Assembly (NCBI GenBank): GCA_031258195.1
Contig: JAIRNF010000056.1
Span: 62,001 to 126,000 of the forward strand
Direction: 5' to 3'
Length of the DNA: 64,000 bases
Origin: Prevotellaceae bacterium
GTDB lineage: Bacteria > Bacteroidota > Bacteroidia > Bacteroidales > UBA932
In this document: piece after piece, positions 63,244 to 64,000 of the stretch
Numbering within the stretch: position 1 is the first letter of the stretch
How the letters are laid out: each line of letters opens with the position of its first letter
Program-made: the position numbers and the translations under genes
Notes under the pieces: generated by a model
The model's input: only the letters and a program-made list of their open reading frames with translations
What the model was told of the DNA's origin: nothing
Database searches by the model: none

Positions 63244-64000
63244 TTATTTTAAAATGTATAAAGTACTGAGATCCTCTCTTTCTATTTGAAATTCACATGT
63301 TTTTGCAATAATTCTTAAAATTTCGCCTACCCCGTCTTGCTGTCGAAATTTTCCTGTATAAATTTTATCTTTCAGGCTAGCGTTTTGTATATCAATGGTT
63401 ACATCATAGTATGTTTCCAACTTTTTAGCAATGTCCGCTAACGGAACACTATTAAAATGGTAGATACCCGTTTTCCACAAAAAGTGATTTTCGTCATACC
63501 GACCTTTACTAACTACTCCGTTAGAAAGGCTTAAAAATTCACCCGGAGTTAACCGATGTACATCATTTTCAATATATATTTCAACCGCCCCTTGCTCTAA
63601 AGCTACTTCTGCATAATCTGCTGTTTCGTAATCAATAACATTAAATGATGTTCCTAATACTTTTACTGAAAGGGATGGTGTGTCCGCAGTAAAAGGACGA
63701 ACAGGATCGGAAACAACTTTGAAAAAGCCTTCGCCCTGTATTTCTACCTTTCTATTCTTACTTCCAAAAATAGCAGGATATTTTAACGTTGATCCGGCAT
63801 TTAGCCACACTTCTGTTCCATCGCTTAGTATAACTGTTACACGCTGTCCCGGAGGAACAGAAATTTCGTTATATGGAGTGTTATTGATTAATCGTTCGTG
63901 GGCAATATGCTGAGAAACAAACCACGTTGTCAAAAGAATGACAAGCACAGCGGCTGCTTGGGATACTCTGGCTAAAATCTTTCGCTTTGCTACTCTAGGC
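63244..64000 (-). CDS. FecR family anti-sigma factor, N-terminal end off-window
   Basis: The frame continues to the right edge. About 251 codons are visible. A hydrophobic helix near the edge (AAAVLVILLTTWFVSQH) is the inner-membrane segment. It is followed by the FecR domain: ISVPPGQRVTVILSDGTEVWLNAGS, IQGEGFFKVV-type motif, FTADTPSLSVKVLGTSFNV, and the C-terminal DUF4974-like part FNSVPLADIAKKLETYYDV. The family holds a cytosolic ECF sigma factor until SusC signals. The sigma gene is expected just beyond the window. Same strand as susC and susD, forming a FecIR-type locus. Confidence 0.92.
   Translation of the reverse strand, partial: PRVAKRKILARVSQAAAVLVILLTTWFVSQHIAHERLINNTPYNEISVPPGQRVTVILSDGTEVWLNAGSTLKYPAIFGSKNRKVEIQGEGFFKVVSDPVRPFTADTPSLSVKVLGTSFNVIDYETADYAEVALEQGAVEIYIENDVHRLTPGEFLSLSNGVVSKGRYDENHFLWKTGIYHFNSVPLADIAKKLETYYDVTIDIQNASLKDKIYTGKFRQQDGVGEILRIIAKTCEFQIEREDLSTLYILK

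Noticed and set aside
1-64000. CRISPR arrays, rRNA genes, riboswitches
   Set aside because: No regularly spaced repeats of 25-40 bases, no rRNA-like sequence and no recognisable riboswitch were seen. Only one tRNA was found.

Overview
The window looks like chromosomal DNA of a member of the order Bacteroidales (phylum Bacteroidota). The evidence is the TAnnTTTG -7 promoter elements (a complete TTTG-N20-TATTTTTG stands before dps), a SusC/SusD pair with a FecR anti-sigma factor, DUF4296, GldB-like, DUF2723 and DUF6599 proteins, and small-peptide/six-bladed-propeller genes typical of that group. mqnA, with a probable aminodeoxyfutalosine deaminase, suggests menaquinone synthesis by the futalosine route. 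I cannot assign a genus from sequence reading alone.

From 1 to about 32 kb the window is a mostly intact core region. It holds an MCE/MlaD-type protein (cut by the left edge), dnaA, a Zn/Cd-type P1B ATPase, a methyltransferase, an ECF sigma factor with a membrane-anchored beta-barrel anti-sigma factor, pyrI, an amidohydrolase, a DNA glycosylase, a large DUF2723 glycosyltransferase-like protein with a polysaccharide deacetylase, a Crp/Fnr regulator, nadE, a GldB-like lipoprotein, dtd, purB, mqnA, corA, a nitroreductase, a CPBP protease, typA, DUF6599 and DUF362 genes, and a HAD/metallo-beta-lactamase/elbB group. Most genes end in long perfect hairpins. A family of imperfect palindromes (arms related to GTCATTTCGACCGAAGGGAG) sits between genes, three of five copies between convergent gene ends.

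From 32 to 43 kb the region is partly decayed. After dps come two frameshifted genes (a MORN/YwqK-like protein and an SGNH hydrolase), tRNA-Gly(CCC), a 1464-residue propeller sensor kinase with its own LuxR-type response regulator, a DUF805 membrane protein, a dead IS1595-type insertion sequence with perfect 24-bp ends, and remains of a mobile-element primase/toprim gene.

From 43.3 to 56.1 kb there is one long minus-strand locus. In transcription order it runs: a 70-residue secreted peptide with two cysteines (NVEALA-like), a six-bladed propeller lipoprotein, a CxxC thioredoxin-like lipoprotein, a damaged transglutaminase, a periplasmic adaptor, an RND pump, a TolC-type channel, and a second RND pump. 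This is the most unusual assembly in the window. It may couple a small cysteine peptide to periplasmic redox/processing proteins and a dedicated tripartite exporter, though that link is inference.

From 56 to 64 kb there is a ccsA pseudogene (an in-frame amber at an expected Trp, plus loss of one Trp of the WGxxWxWD haem motif), a macrodomain protein, and a fecR-susC-susD nutrient-uptake locus that runs off the right edge. Several of the broken genes differ from an intact frame by a single base, so checking the reads should come before strong claims of gene loss.
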